Counted from the stretch's first letter, positions 52,304 through 60,571 are shown. The stretch is 60,816 nt of DNA from CAZRDB01 sp964598695 (GCA_964598695.1 CAZRDB010000004.1:1-60816), one strand, 5' to 3'. Made by a program: numbers and translations. The notes: generated by a model not told the origin, from the sequence alone.

Positions 52304-55077
52304 TCGTCACCTTCCAGGATCCAGACCTCGCCGATCACGGCGTTCGGCACATTCGCGTCGTTCGAGACGATCACCTCGATCGGCCCCGGAACGACCGCCT
52401 CCGCGGGAACCTCGAGCAACCGCTCCTCCGGCATCTGCCCCTTGCCGCGGAAGCCCGGCAGCACCGCCTTCTCGAGCAGCGGGAAGCGCCGGCCGTCGGC
52501 GGCCACAACCGTCACCGACTCGACCCGGCCGTTCGCGTCCTCATCCCACCACGAGAGGCCCAGCCGGTAGCGCCGCCCGGGGCGAAGGCCCCGGACCTCG
52601 AGCCGGATCGACTCCTCGTGGAAGGCGATTGAGCGGTACCACGGCGCCGCGCCGCCGGAGGCCGGGAAGGTGAAGGGCTTGCCGCGGAGCACCGCCAGCG
52701 TCGGTCCCCGGTCGCCGACCGACTGGGCCGCCGGGCAGTCGAGGTATGCGGCGAGCCTCCAGCCGGGCTCGGTGGCGCTCTCGAGTGCCCGCCGCCGGGG
52801 CGCCGATGGGTCCCACAGAGCCGGGTTGCCCCCCTCGAACGGCCGTCGTCCCTCGGTCCGCGCGGGTCCGCCGTCGAACCGCAGAGCCACGGGCAGAGGC
52901 CTGGCGGTCGCGGCGACGGTCACCGCCGCAACCCCCTCGCCGCCCGAGCCCGTCGTGACCGCCCGGCCGTCGACCGTCGCCTCGACCAGCCCCCAGCCGA
53001 GCGGGACGCGGACGTACACGGTCGTCGGGTCGCCCCCGTTGCCGCGCACGCGCAGCGAGAGGGTCCTCGCCCGCGGGTCCCAGCTCTCGTCGCGAACCTC
53101 GAGCGCCCCCATCGTGAAGTGGCCGCTCGTCGCCAGAAGCTGCGGGCGGTCGAGGGCCTCACGGAGCGCGAAGAGCCGTCCCCCGCCACTCGGGAGCGGC
53201 AGCTCGAGCGTGGGCCCCTCGACCTCGGTGAGTCCCTCGTTCCAGAAGTCCCACAGGAGCCAGCGACGGGGCGCCGTCGCCGGTCGCTCGGTCCACGAGT
53301 CGATCCGGGCGGCGATCTCATCGAGGTTGAGCCGGACCTCCTCGTCGGCGCCGGCCTCGGTGAAGTGGAAGACGCCGAACAGCCGCGTCCGCGCGTCGGG
53401 CTTCAGGCCCCACAGGAGGTACGGTTGGTTCTCCCACAGGTCGAGGGGTCTCCCCGCCACGCCGACGGGCGGGAAGACGCGCTGGTACGTTGCGAGGTCC
53501 TCCGGCGCGAGATCCTCGAGCGTGTCGCCGTAGGTCAGTACCTGGCCCGAGAGTGCCATCCATGTCATCCACGCGCGGTTCCACTCCGTCGAGTGGCCGC
53601 GGCAGACGATCGCGTCGGGGTCGTTGAGCCAGACGCGGTGGTTGAGGAACCAGCGTGTGCCGGACTGGATGTACGAGTACGGCGCGTTCCCGAACGAGTC
53701 CCCGCTGATGCGCAGGCCGTCGCACAGCCCCATGCTCGGGCCGAGGACCGCCCCGCAGCCGAGCCAGTAGACGTCCGGGCCCAGCCCGCGCCGGAAGGCC
53801 TCGAGCCCCGCGCGGTGGCGCTCGAGCTTGGTCATCGTCGGGTCGGCGTGGGCCGGCGGGCCGAAGCCGTTGATCAGGAAGTCGGTCATCACGTACCGGA
53901 AGCCGCGCTCGCGGAGCGACCGCCCGAGTCTCTCGAGGTGGGCCTGGACGCGCGGGTGGCTCGGGTCGAGAAGCCCGCACTGGTTGCCGTAGAACTCGCC
54001 CACGGCCGGGTTGCCCTGCCCGTCGCCGCAGAGCCAGTCAGGGTGACGGGCGAACAGCCGGGAGCGGTCGGAGACCATGAGCAGCGGCAGCCAGATCCCG
54101 GGCTCGACCCCCTCCGCCCGCATCCGGGTGACGAGGTGGCTGAAGCCGAGGGGCAGTGCCTTGGTCTGGTCGTCCCAGTCGCCGTAGGGCATCTCGTCGG
54201 TGTCGTCGACGATCCGCATCCAGCCGGCGCCGCGCGCGGCGAACGCACGCCCGACGAGAGGGATCTCACGCTCGACGCCCCGCTCGAGACCGCCCTTCAC
54301 GCCGTACATCCCGCCGCGAATCCAGCCGGCGTACCAGCTACACCAGGTCGCGAAGTTGTCGAAGCGCGGCGTCGCCCCGTTCGCCTCGGCCGCCAGGTCG
54401 GCGTACCGCTCCAGCTCGGCGAGCGGCTCGGGCGCGGCCGAGAGGAACAGCTCGTCGCTCTCTCGCGTCGCGCCGGGCGGCAGGAGGCATCCGTCGCACT
54501 CGCCCCACGCGGTCACCCGCAGAGCGTTGTCCTCGGTCTTGATCGAGAAGCGGTCGACGTTGTGGAGCCCGGTCACGAACCCGGCGGCGAGTGCGGGCGC
54601 CTCGACGGCCACCGTCCAGTAGCTCTGGTCGTAGCTCTGGCCGGGGAGGATCGGGAAGGGCTCCGGGTTCTCCCACGAGTGGAGGCCGTTCGGGAGACAC
54701 CGGCCGAATCGCCCCTCCCCCACTCGCAGCCCGGAGAGCACGATCACGCGGTCGAGCCGGAGATCGCCCGCCGAGCGGTTCGTCAGCGCCAGCCGCACCC
54801 GGACCGCTGACGGACCGGCCGCCACAACGGTCGCGCGCAGGTCGAGCACACCCTCGCCGTCGGTGAAGGCGTACTCCGCGCGGTCCGGCGTGCCGCTCCG
54901 CTCGAGCGCATAGCGTCGGTGGGCGCTGCGCAACTCGGTCCCGTCCACGAGCCGAGCCCCGAACTCGGCCTCGCGCAGCCAGGGCCGTCCGGCCGTGTCG
55001 CGAAGATGGATCGGCGCGGCCGAGGCGGTCGCCCCGAGGGCAAGCGAGAGAAGCAGCAGGCACGATCCGATCCGCAT
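52300..55077 (-). CDS. exported GH36-like (alpha-galactosidase family) enzyme
   Basis: 925 aa from the ATG at 55077. Signal peptide MRIGSCLLLLSLALGATASA. N-terminal beta-sandwich (about 25-240), then barrel: FATWCSWYAGWIRGGMYGV, AGWMRIVDDTDEMPYGDWD, EGVEPGIWLPLLMVSDRS, and nucleophile candidate Asp in RYVMTDFLINGFG (about residue 400); acid/base candidate Asp in LRISGDSFGN (about 460). After the barrel there is a beta domain, then an extra C-terminal module (about 760-925). It differs clearly from the other GH36 here and may act on another substrate. Divergent from the alpha/beta hydrolase gene; coupled to the UroD-like gene. Confidence 0.83.
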   Translation of the reverse strand: MRIGSCLLLLSLALGATASAAPIHLRDTAGRPWLREAEFGARLVDGTELRSAHRRYALERSGTPDRAEYAFTDGEGVLDLRATVVAAGPSAVRVRLALTNRSAGDLRLDRVIVLSGLRVGEGRFGRCLPNGLHSWENPEPFPILPGQSYDQSYWTVAVEAPALAAGFVTGLHNVDRFSIKTEDNALRVTAWGECDGCLLPPGATRESDELFLSAAPEPLAELERYADLAAEANGATPRFDNFATWCSWYAGWIRGGMYGVKGGLERGVEREIPLVGRAFAARGAGWMRIVDDTDEMPYGDWDDQTKALPLGFSHLVTRMRAEGVEPGIWLPLLMVSDRSRLFARHPDWLCGDGQGNPAVGEFYGNQCGLLDPSHPRVQAHLERLGRSLRERGFRYVMTDFLINGFGPPAHADPTMTKLERHRAGLEAFRRGLGPDVYWLGCGAVLGPSMGLCDGLRISGDSFGNAPYSYIQSGTRWFLNHRVWLNDPDAIVCRGHSTEWNRAWMTWMALSGQVLTYGDTLEDLAPEDLATYQRVFPPVGVAGRPLDLWENQPYLLWGLKPDARTRLFGVFHFTEAGADEEVRLNLDEIAARIDSWTERPATAPRRWLLWDFWNEGLTEVEGPTLELPLPSGGGRLFALREALDRPQLLATSGHFTMGALEVRDESWDPRARTLSLRVRGNGGDPTTVYVRVPLGWGLVEATVDGRAVTTGSGGEGVAAVTVAATARPLPVALRFDGGPARTEGRRPFEGGNPALWDPSAPRRRALESATEPGWRLAAYLDCPAAQSVGDRGPTLAVLRGKPFTFPASGGAAPWYRSIAFHEESIRLEVRGLRPGRRYRLGLSWWDEDANGRVESVTVVAADGRRFPLLEKAVLPGFRGKGQMPEERLLEVPAEAVVPGPIEVIVSNDANVPNAVIGEVWILEGDE

Positions 55078-55190
55078 GGGGCACACCCTTCCGTGGGGAG
55101 TCAGGTCGGACGGCTTCGCCGACGGCCCCGCGATCCCTTGCAGGCTCCGTCCCGCGCGGGAGCGAACGCTCGCAGCAAGGAGGCGCCGCC
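55078..55190. promoter_or_regulatory. divergent gap, GH36-like and alpha/beta hydrolase
   Basis: 113 bp. Contains an inverted repeat GAGCG-AA-CGCTC (55160-55171) 20 bp before the hydrolase start, and a CGGCTTCGCCG-type mini hairpin near 55111. No clear promoter hexamers. Confidence 0.25.
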
Positions 55191-56237
55191 ATGCCGAAGG
55201 GTCGTCGACTTCTCTCCCCCTACGAGAGCATCCATGCCTGGATGGCGGAGGACCGCGCTTCGCTCTCGTTCGCGGGCGCCACGCGCGCGGACTGGGAGCG
55301 CTGGGAGCCCCGCTTCCGCGCGCGGTTGACGGAGCTGCTGGGGCCGAGGCCCGACCCGGCCCCCCTCGAGCCCGAGGTCCTCGAGACCGTCGACTGCGGC
55401 GCCTACACGCGGGAGAAGGTCGTCTTCGACGCCGATCGCCATGCGAGCATCGTCGCCTACGTGCTCCTCCCGAAGGGCCTGCAGCCGGGCGAGCGGCGCC
55501 CGGCCGTACTGGCGGCCCACGGCCACGGGCGCGGGAAGGCCGACGTCTGTGGCGTTGCCGAGTCCGAGGACGAGCGCGCCGCCGTCGCGCGAACCAACTA
55601 CGCCTACGCGAGCCAGTTCGCGGAACGCGGCTACGTCGTGATCGCCCCCGACTGGCGCGGCTTCGGGGAGCGATCGAGCCCGGCGGAGTGGGCGCGCCCT
55701 GGCCGAGACCCCTGCAACGTCAACTACATGGCGATGGGCTACGCGGGCTACCACCTGCTCGCGTTGCAGATCTGGGACGGGGCGCGCTGCCTCGACTACC
55801 TCGAGACCCGACGGGAGGTCGACGCGGCGCGTATGGGCGTCGCCGGGCTCTCGTTCGGCGGGACGATGTCGACCTACCTCGGCGCGCTCGAGCCCCGGAT
55901 CCGAGTCGTCTGCATCAGCGGCTACCTGAGCACGGTCGAGGACGCGATCGGCATGAGGGGTCTCGGCAACTTCTGCGGCGCGCAGTACATGCCCGGGCTG
56001 CTGACCATCGGCAACATCCCCGATGTCGCGGGGCTGATCTGCCCGAAGCCGCTGATCGTGGAGATGGGCGAGCGCGACCAGTGCTTCGTCATCGACGACA
56101 TGCGGGCCGCCTACGCGCGCGTGGAGCGCATCTACGGGGCTGCGGGCGTCCCCGAGCGTCTCGCGGCCGACATCCACCCCGGGGAACACCAGTGGAGCGG
56201 CGCGAAGTCGCTCGACTGGTTTGACCGGTGGCTGTAG
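55191..56237 (+). CDS. alpha/beta hydrolase (acetyl-xylan-esterase/DLH-like)
   Basis: 348 aa. Triad: Ser221 in VAGLSFGGTMST, Asp296 in MGERDQCFVID and His333 in HPGEHQWSG. N-terminal about 60 residues are helical; then VVFDADRHASIVAYVLLPKG and RRPAVLAAHGHGRGKADV. Insert RGLGNFCGAQYMPGLLTIGNIPDVAGLICPKP recalls the Abhydrolase_7 group found with glycan-degradation genes. No signal peptide, so it should be cytoplasmic. AGGAGG 7 bp before the ATG. De-esterifying a sugar is likely, substrate unknown. Confidence 0.88.
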   Translation: MPKGRRLLSPYESIHAWMAEDRASLSFAGATRADWERWEPRFRARLTELLGPRPDPAPLEPEVLETVDCGAYTREKVVFDADRHASIVAYVLLPKGLQPGERRPAVLAAHGHGRGKADVCGVAESEDERAAVARTNYAYASQFAERGYVVIAPDWRGFGERSSPAEWARPGRDPCNVNYMAMGYAGYHLLALQIWDGARCLDYLETRREVDAARMGVAGLSFGGTMSTYLGALEPRIRVVCISGYLSTVEDAIGMRGLGNFCGAQYMPGLLTIGNIPDVAGLICPKPLIVEMGERDQCFVIDDMRAAYARVERIYGAAGVPERLAADIHPGEHQWSGAKSLDWFDRWL

Positions 56238-56437
56238 GGGTCCTCCCGGCGGATCAGCGCTGGGCGTCGTTCCGGGGACCCATCTCGCCTCCCTGCAGCG
56301 GCTGATCGCCTCTCACCAAGGCATCGCGAGCCGTGGCTCCCCCTCTCCTCGCGTCCGCAGGACGGCAGGGAGAGGGGGCTGGGGGGTGAGGCAGGCTCGT
56401 CGGCCGCAGGCCTGAGCCCGCAGCCTCGGTCTACGCC
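56238..56437. other. gene-free gap between alpha/beta hydrolase and hisG
   Basis: 200 bp between convergent genes. Besides the REP-like hairpin element listed separately, nothing coding is seen. The hairpin is the likely terminator for both genes. Confidence 0.6.
56308..56392. repeat. REP-like element with nested hairpin
   Basis: CCCCCTCTCC (56339-56348) pairs perfectly with GGAGAGGGGG (56369-56378); inside is a second hairpin CGTCC-GCA-GGACG (56352-56364). The flanks GCCTCTCACC and GGGGTGAGGC are near-inverted ends. The CCCCTCTCC...GGAGAGGGGCTGGGGGTGAGG design resembles a family of REP-like repeats I recall from many high-G+C bacteria. Copy number in this genome is unknown from one window; only one copy is seen here. 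Confidence 0.6.
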
Positions 56438-57202
56438 TTACCGCAGGTGCGCACCGAGCGGGCTCGGTCCATCCTCATGGGGGACGGCCGCCGCCTGCTG
56501 GAACAGCGACTCCAGCTCGGCGATGAGCGGCGCCTTGGCGCGGTCATGGAGGCTGCCGCGGTTCGCGATCAGGCGGGCTGTGGAGCCGGTAAGCACGTTG
56601 CCGATGATCTTGAGGTTGTTCGCGCGGAGCGTCGAGCCCGTCGCGGTGTTGTCGACGACGGCCTCGGCGTCCTCCGGCGGCTTGCCCTCGGTCGCGCCGA
56701 AGGAGAGCAGCAGGACGACGTTGCTGTAGCGCTGGCGGCGGACGGAGTACCAGGGGGTGATGATGGTGGGCTCGACGCCGGTGGAGCGCAGGATGACATC
56801 CTGGGTGAGGTTGATGTACTCGGTCGAGATGCGGATCTCCTGCTCCAGCGCGAGGAGATCGTCGATCGAGTCGACGCCCTCCCACGTGTTGGGGACCGCG
56901 CAGACGATGTCGACGCGACCGTACCGGCAGTCGAGCAGCACCTCGGCCTCATCGCCCGAGCGCGTCTCGAGCAGCCAGTCGAGGCCGGAGATGCCGACAT
57001 CGTAGTAGCCCTGGCTGACGTACATCGGGATCTCCTGCGGCCGGAGGACCTTCACCTCGAGCCAGGGGAGATCGACCTTCGGCCGGTAGTCGCGTCCCTC
57101 GAGGTAGCCCTGAGGGACGATCCCCGCGCCGGCAAGGAAGTTGGCGGTGTCCTTCGCGAGACTCCCCTTCGGAAGCGCGAGACGGATCTTCTCTCCACTC
57201 AT
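56438..57202 (-). CDS. hisG: ATP phosphoribosyltransferase, short form
   Basis: 254 aa. First step of histidine synthesis: joins ATP and PRPP. IRLALPKGSLAKDT at the N-terminus, SQGYYDVGISGLDWL, VVDNTATGSTLRANNLK (PRPP-binding segment), then RLIANRGSLHDRAKAPLIAELESLF. The C-terminal regulatory (ACT-like) domain of the long form is absent, so it needs HisZ, encoded directly upstream. The ATG overlaps the hisZ stop by 4 bp (ATGA). Confidence 0.96.
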   Translation of the reverse strand: MSGEKIRLALPKGSLAKDTANFLAGAGIVPQGYLEGRDYRPKVDLPWLEVKVLRPQEIPMYVSQGYYDVGISGLDWLLETRSGDEAEVLLDCRYGRVDIVCAVPNTWEGVDSIDDLLALEQEIRISTEYINLTQDVILRSTGVEPTIITPWYSVRRQRYSNVVLLLSFGATEGKPPEDAEAVVDNTATGSTLRANNLKIIGNVLTGSTARLIANRGSLHDRAKAPLIAELESLFQQAAAVPHEDGPSPLGAHLR

Positions 57203-58398
57203 CGGACGCTCTCCCCTCCGTTGGCCGCGCGGCGCGCCGCGACGACCTGCTCGACCCCGAACGCGAAGCCCACGGCCGGGGTCTCGGGCCCGCCGATCTC
57301 GGCCACGAGGTTGTCGTAGCGCCCCCCGCCTCCGATGACGGGATCGCCGCCCAGGGCGGGGACGAGGATCTCGACGACCATGCCGGTGTAGAACTCGAAG
57401 CCCCGCGCGACGCCCAGCGAGGCCTGGATCGCGACCGAACCGTCGGCGTCGATCCCCTCGAGCACGGCGCCGAGCGCTCCGAGAGCCTGCGCGGCGGGCT
57501 CACCGAGGAGCTTCGCGCCGGCTGCGAGAGTCTCGGCCGGGGCAGCATCGACGGCCGTGGCCTCCACGAGGCGCTCGGCCAGCGACGGCTCGACGCCGGC
57601 GAGCAACTCCAGGCCGCGGCGTGTCGTCGCCCGGGCGAGGCCGGGCAGGCGCTCGGCGAGATCAGCCATCGTGGCGGTGTCGTACTCGGCGGGGGGACGC
57701 ACGGCGTCCGACTCCTCGGCGCCGACGCGGCGCTGGAGCCGGTAGACCGAGGCGACGGCCTCGCGCATCCAGGAGGAAGGATCCTCCTCGTTGCGGCCCG
57801 AGGCGAGGTAGCACTCGCACCGGGTCGCGAGGGTCATCGCGTCGTCGAGCAGCGTGACGGCGACGGCGCGCTGGGGCTCGGGCAGGCTGGCGAGGGCGGA
57901 TCCGAAGACGCCGATGTGGCCCACACGGAGAACGGCGCCCGTGAGGCCGAGCGTCCTCACCGCATCGAGCGCGACCGCGAGCAGCTCGGTGTCGGCCTCG
58001 ACGCCCGCGATGCCGAACAGCTCGACGCCGCATTGGGTGAACTCGCGCTGGCGGCGGGCGCCGGTGCGGACGTAGCGGAAGCACGGGCCCGCGTAGCAGA
58101 CGCGGTGGACCGGGCCCTCACCGAGCGCGCCGCTGGCGAGCATCCGGCAGATGGGCGCGGTCATCTCGGGCCGCAGCGCGTACTCGACGCGCTCGGAGAC
58201 GAAGGTGAACATCGACTCGCGGATCGCGTCGCCGGCGCGGGCCGCGAGCAGGGCGAAGCGCTCGAAGACCGGGGTTCGGACGAGCTGGTAGCCGTGGGCG
58301 CCGAAGGAGTCTTCGAGCGCCCGGCCCGTGGAGGCAAGCTCCAGGGCCTCAGCCGGCGCGTAGTCCCGTGTGCCGCGCGGTGGCGTGAAGCGTTCCAT
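57199..58398 (-). CDS. hisZ: ATP phosphoribosyltransferase regulatory subunit
   Basis: 399 aa. HisRS-like catalytic fold without the anticodon-binding domain. PPRGTRDYAPAEALELAS, SMFTFVSERVEYALRPEMTAPICRM (motif 2 region), CYAGPCFRYVRTGARRQREFTQCGVELFG, and VIGGGGRYDNLVAEIG near the C-terminus, after which the protein ends. Coupled start-stop overlap with a short hisG makes HisZ much more likely than histidyl-tRNA synthetase. It gives histidine feedback to HisG. The ATG at 58398 has GGAGGAG upstream at slightly long spacing; the open frame upstream runs through tRNA-His and is not coding. Confidence 0.93.
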   Translation of the reverse strand: MERFTPPRGTRDYAPAEALELASTGRALEDSFGAHGYQLVRTPVFERFALLAARAGDAIRESMFTFVSERVEYALRPEMTAPICRMLASGALGEGPVHRVCYAGPCFRYVRTGARRQREFTQCGVELFGIAGVEADTELLAVALDAVRTLGLTGAVLRVGHIGVFGSALASLPEPQRAVAVTLLDDAMTLATRCECYLASGRNEEDPSSWMREAVASVYRLQRRVGAEESDAVRPPAEYDTATMADLAERLPGLARATTRRGLELLAGVEPSLAERLVEATAVDAAPAETLAAGAKLLGEPAAQALGALGAVLEGIDADGSVAIQASLGVARGFEFYTGMVVEILVPALGGDPVIGGGGRYDNLVAEIGGPETPAVGFAFGVEQVVAARRAANGGESVR

Positions 58399-58458
58399 CA
58401 GCAGATCACGTCTCCTCCGGAGGCGCCCCGTGGGGCAGTCGGCTCTCAAGAAGCGGAA

Positions 58459-58484
58459 CGCGCCCCGGACGGATCCGAGGCGCG
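58459..58484 (-). terminator. hairpin between tRNA-His and hisZ (terminator/attenuator)
   Basis: On the minus strand CGCGCCTCGGA-TCCG-TCCGGGGCGCG forms an 11-bp stem (one G.T pair) with a 4-nt loop, followed by TTCCGCTTCTTG. It begins 14 nt after the CCA end of tRNA-His and lies about 60 nt before the hisZ ATG. It should end most tRNA-His transcripts, with read-through into hisZG possible. That read-through could be regulated is only a suggestion. Confidence 0.65.
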
Positions 58485-58498
58485 ATCGGGGAAGGGTT

Positions 58499-58576
58499 TG
58501 GGGCGAGCGATGGGATTTGAACCCACGATTTCCAGATCCACAATCTGGCGCCTTGACCAACTTGGCCACGCTCGCC
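58499..58576 (-). tRNA. tRNA-His(GTG)
   Basis: Folds as a complete cloverleaf: acceptor GCGAGCG/CGCTCGC, D-arm with A14 and GG at 18-19, anticodon arm CCAGA-TTGTGGA-TCTGG (anticodon GTG, His), T-arm GTGGG-TTCAAAT-CCCAT. It has the histidine-specific extra G at -1 (encoded, position 58576), discriminator C73, and the CCA end encoded (58501-58499). A sigma70-type promoter lies just upstream. Confidence 0.97.
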
Positions 58577-58590
58577 ATGTCGCGCAGGAG

Positions 58591-58619
58591 AATCTAGCAG
58601 GAGGCCCAGCGGCAGTCAA
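58591..58619 (-). promoter_or_regulatory. sigma70-type promoter of tRNA-His
   Basis: Minus strand: TTGACT (-35, rc of 58614-58619), exactly 17 bp spacer, TAGATT (-10, rc of 58591-58596). The predicted start is about 58584, some 8 nt before the tRNA 5' end. This is the best promoter in the window. Confidence 0.8.
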
Positions 58620-58685
58620 GGCGCGGCGGGCGCGCGACACTGCCTCCACCGCCTCGCGCCGAGACCGGTCACGTCCCGGCTCATG

Positions 58686-58694
58686 TGCTATCAT
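58686..58694 (+). promoter_or_regulatory. extended -10 (TGC-TATCAT) before NAD synthetase genes
   Basis: TGCTATCAT, an extended -10, with a poor -35 (CGGTCA at 58666-58671, 17-bp spacer). The leader would be about 25 nt with GGAGG before the GTG at 58725. A close match to the extended -10 before the AKR gene at 36267-36275. Confidence 0.6.
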
Positions 58695-58724
58695 GCCGCG
58701 CGGGCGGCAGGGAGGTAGTGCCCC

Positions 58725-59591
58725 GTGCGGTCACGGGTCGCGCAGGTGCAGTTCCGTCCGCGCAAGGCGCGGGTCGAGGAGAACCTCGGACGCATCGCCG
58801 AGGCCGTCGTCGCGGCCGCCGAGCACGGCGCCCAGCTCGTCTGCTTCCCGGAGACCGCCCTCACCGGCTACTTCCTCATGGGCGGCGTCGAGGAGGTCGC
58901 GCTCCCGGCCGAGGACCTCGTGCAGCGGCTCGAGGTGGCTGTCCTGGGACTCCGCCACGGGACCGAGATCGAGGTCTCGCTCGGCTTCTACGAGTGGGAC
59001 CAGGGCGAGATCTTCAACTCCGTGCTCCACGCCGCTCTCGGAGGCCCCCACGGCGCCCGCATCCTCCACGTCCACCGCAAGGTCTTCCTGCCCTCGTACG
59101 GCGTCTTCGACGAGGGTCGCTACGTCTCCCGCGGACGCCGGGTCGACTGCTACGAGAGCGCGCTCGGCCGCGTCGCGACGCTGATCTGCGAGGATGCCTG
59201 GCACTCGATCACCTCGACGATCGCCGCGCTCGGCGGCGCGACCGTCCTGCTGATCGCGAGCGCCTCGCCGGCCCGCGGGATGACCGGCACGACGCCGCGG
59301 AGCACCCGCCGGTGGCGGAGCATCTGCGGGCGGATCGCCGAGGAGCACGGATGCTACGTCTTCCGCACCGACCTCGTCGGCTTCGAGGGCGGCAAGGGCT
59401 TCGCCGGCAGCTCCACGGCGCACGACCCCGACGGCGAACTGGTCACCGAGGGGCCGCTGCTCGAGGAAGCCCTGCTCATCACCGAGATCGACACCGAGGA
59501 GATCGCGGCCGCGCGCGTGCGCCAGCCGCTGACCGCCGATCTCGTCGAATCGATCGCGCTGCTCTCGGCCCAGCTTCGGCCGGAGCGCTAG
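58725..59591 (+). CDS. nitrilase-type glutamine amidohydrolase, partner of NAD synthetase
   Basis: 288 aa, GTG start with GGGAGG upstream. C-N hydrolase fold with complete triad: Glu43 (LVCFPETALTGYFL), Lys119 (HVHRKVFLPSYGVFDE) and Cys155 (ATLICEDAWHS). LPSYGVFDE and ICEDAWHS are characteristic of the glutaminase domain of glutamine-dependent NAD synthetase, rather than of other nitrilases. It should release ammonia from glutamine for the synthetase encoded four bases downstream. In most bacteria this domain is fused to NadE; here the two are separate proteins. Confidence 0.92.
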   Translation: MRSRVAQVQFRPRKARVEENLGRIAEAVVAAAEHGAQLVCFPETALTGYFLMGGVEEVALPAEDLVQRLEVAVLGLRHGTEIEVSLGFYEWDQGEIFNSVLHAALGGPHGARILHVHRKVFLPSYGVFDEGRYVSRGRRVDCYESALGRVATLICEDAWHSITSTIAALGGATVLLIASASPARGMTGTTPRSTRRWRSICGRIAEEHGCYVFRTDLVGFEGGKGFAGSSTAHDPDGELVTEGPLLEEALLITEIDTEEIAAARVRQPLTADLVESIALLSAQLRPER

Positions 59592-59595
59592 CGGC

Positions 59596-60495
59596 ATGGA
59601 GAAGAGGCGCCCGATGGCCACCACCCCCTGGAGCGAGCCGCACTGCTCGGCCGCGCGAGACGTCTACGACCCGAGGCGCCTCGAGCTCGACTACGCGCTC
59701 ACGGAGCGTTGGCTCGTCGAGTTCCTGCGCGACGAGGTGGCAGGGCGCCGCGGCTTCGAGCGCGTCGTCGTCGGAGTTTCGGGCGGCGTCGACTCGGCGG
59801 TCACGGCCTACCTCGCGGCCCGGGCATTCGGCCCCGCAGCCGTCTACGGCTATCGGATGCCCTACCGCACGAGCAGCCAGGAGAGCCTCGACCACGCCCA
59901 ACTCGTGATCGACGACCTCGGGATTCACGGCATCACCTACCCGATCGGCGACGCCGTCGACGCCCTGCTCGCGGGCGACGGCGAGGAGGTCTCGGCTCAC
60001 CGCCGCGGCAACGTCTGCGCCCGGATGCGGATGATCGTGCTGTTCGACCAAGCGTTCAAGCTGAGCGCGATCCCGCTCGGCACCGGCAACAAGTCGGAGC
60101 GGATGTTCGGCTACTTCACCTGGCACGGAGACGACGCCCCGCCCGTCAACCCCTTGGGCGACCTCTTCAAGACCCAGGTCTGGGGTCTCGCCCGCCACCT
60201 GGGCGTCCCCTCCGTCGTGGTTGACAAGGCGCCGACCGCCGACCTCATCGCCGGCCAGACCGACGAGGACGACCTCGGCGTGACCTACCTCCATGCCGAC
60301 CTGATCCTCGACAGCCTGCTCTCCGGAGCGACCTCCGAGCAGCTCCTCGCGCGCGGGTTCGACCCCGGTGAGGTGGCGACCGTCGCGAAGCGCGTCGCGG
60401 GCACACACTGGAAGCGCCACCTGCCCACGAGCGCGATGCTGAGCGACACCGCGATCGGCGAGTACTACCTCCGCCCCGTCGACTACGGGCTGTAG
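59596..60495 (+). CDS. nadE: NAD(+) synthetase
   Basis: 299 aa. Amidates nicotinate adenine dinucleotide to NAD with ATP. P-loop VVVGVSGGVDSAVTAYLAA (SGGVDS at 62-67); PYRTSSQESLDHAQLVIDDLGI; then GNVCARMRMIVLFDQA, LGTGNKSERMFGYFTWHGD, NPLGDLFKTQVWGLARHLGVP and PTADLIAGQTDEDDLGVTY, all NadE hallmarks. A start at the ATG 59614 is also possible; there is no clear ribosome site, so it is probably coupled to the amidase gene (4 bp gap). It carries only the synthetase domain and would get ammonia from the upstream gene product. Confidence 0.96.
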   Translation: MEKRRPMATTPWSEPHCSAARDVYDPRRLELDYALTERWLVEFLRDEVAGRRGFERVVVGVSGGVDSAVTAYLAARAFGPAAVYGYRMPYRTSSQESLDHAQLVIDDLGIHGITYPIGDAVDALLAGDGEEVSAHRRGNVCARMRMIVLFDQAFKLSAIPLGTGNKSERMFGYFTWHGDDAPPVNPLGDLFKTQVWGLARHLGVPSVVVDKAPTADLIAGQTDEDDLGVTYLHADLILDSLLSGATSEQLLARGFDPGEVATVAKRVAGTHWKRHLPTSAMLSDTAIGEYYLRPVDYGL

Positions 60496-60571
60496 GAGGG
60501 CCGCTCCGGGAGGGGTAGGCGGCTCGGCGGCGAACTGGTCACACGTCTCGCGTGCGTGCCCGCGTGGCCGA

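Noticed and set aside
57199..58398. Histidyl-tRNA synthetase as an alternative call for hisZ.
   Set aside because: The C-terminal anticodon-binding domain is missing and the gene is coupled to a short-form hisG, which needs HisZ.
58399..58578. A 60-codon N-terminal extension of hisZ.
   Set aside because: It runs through tRNA-His on the same strand and through the hairpin; HisZ homology begins at 58398.
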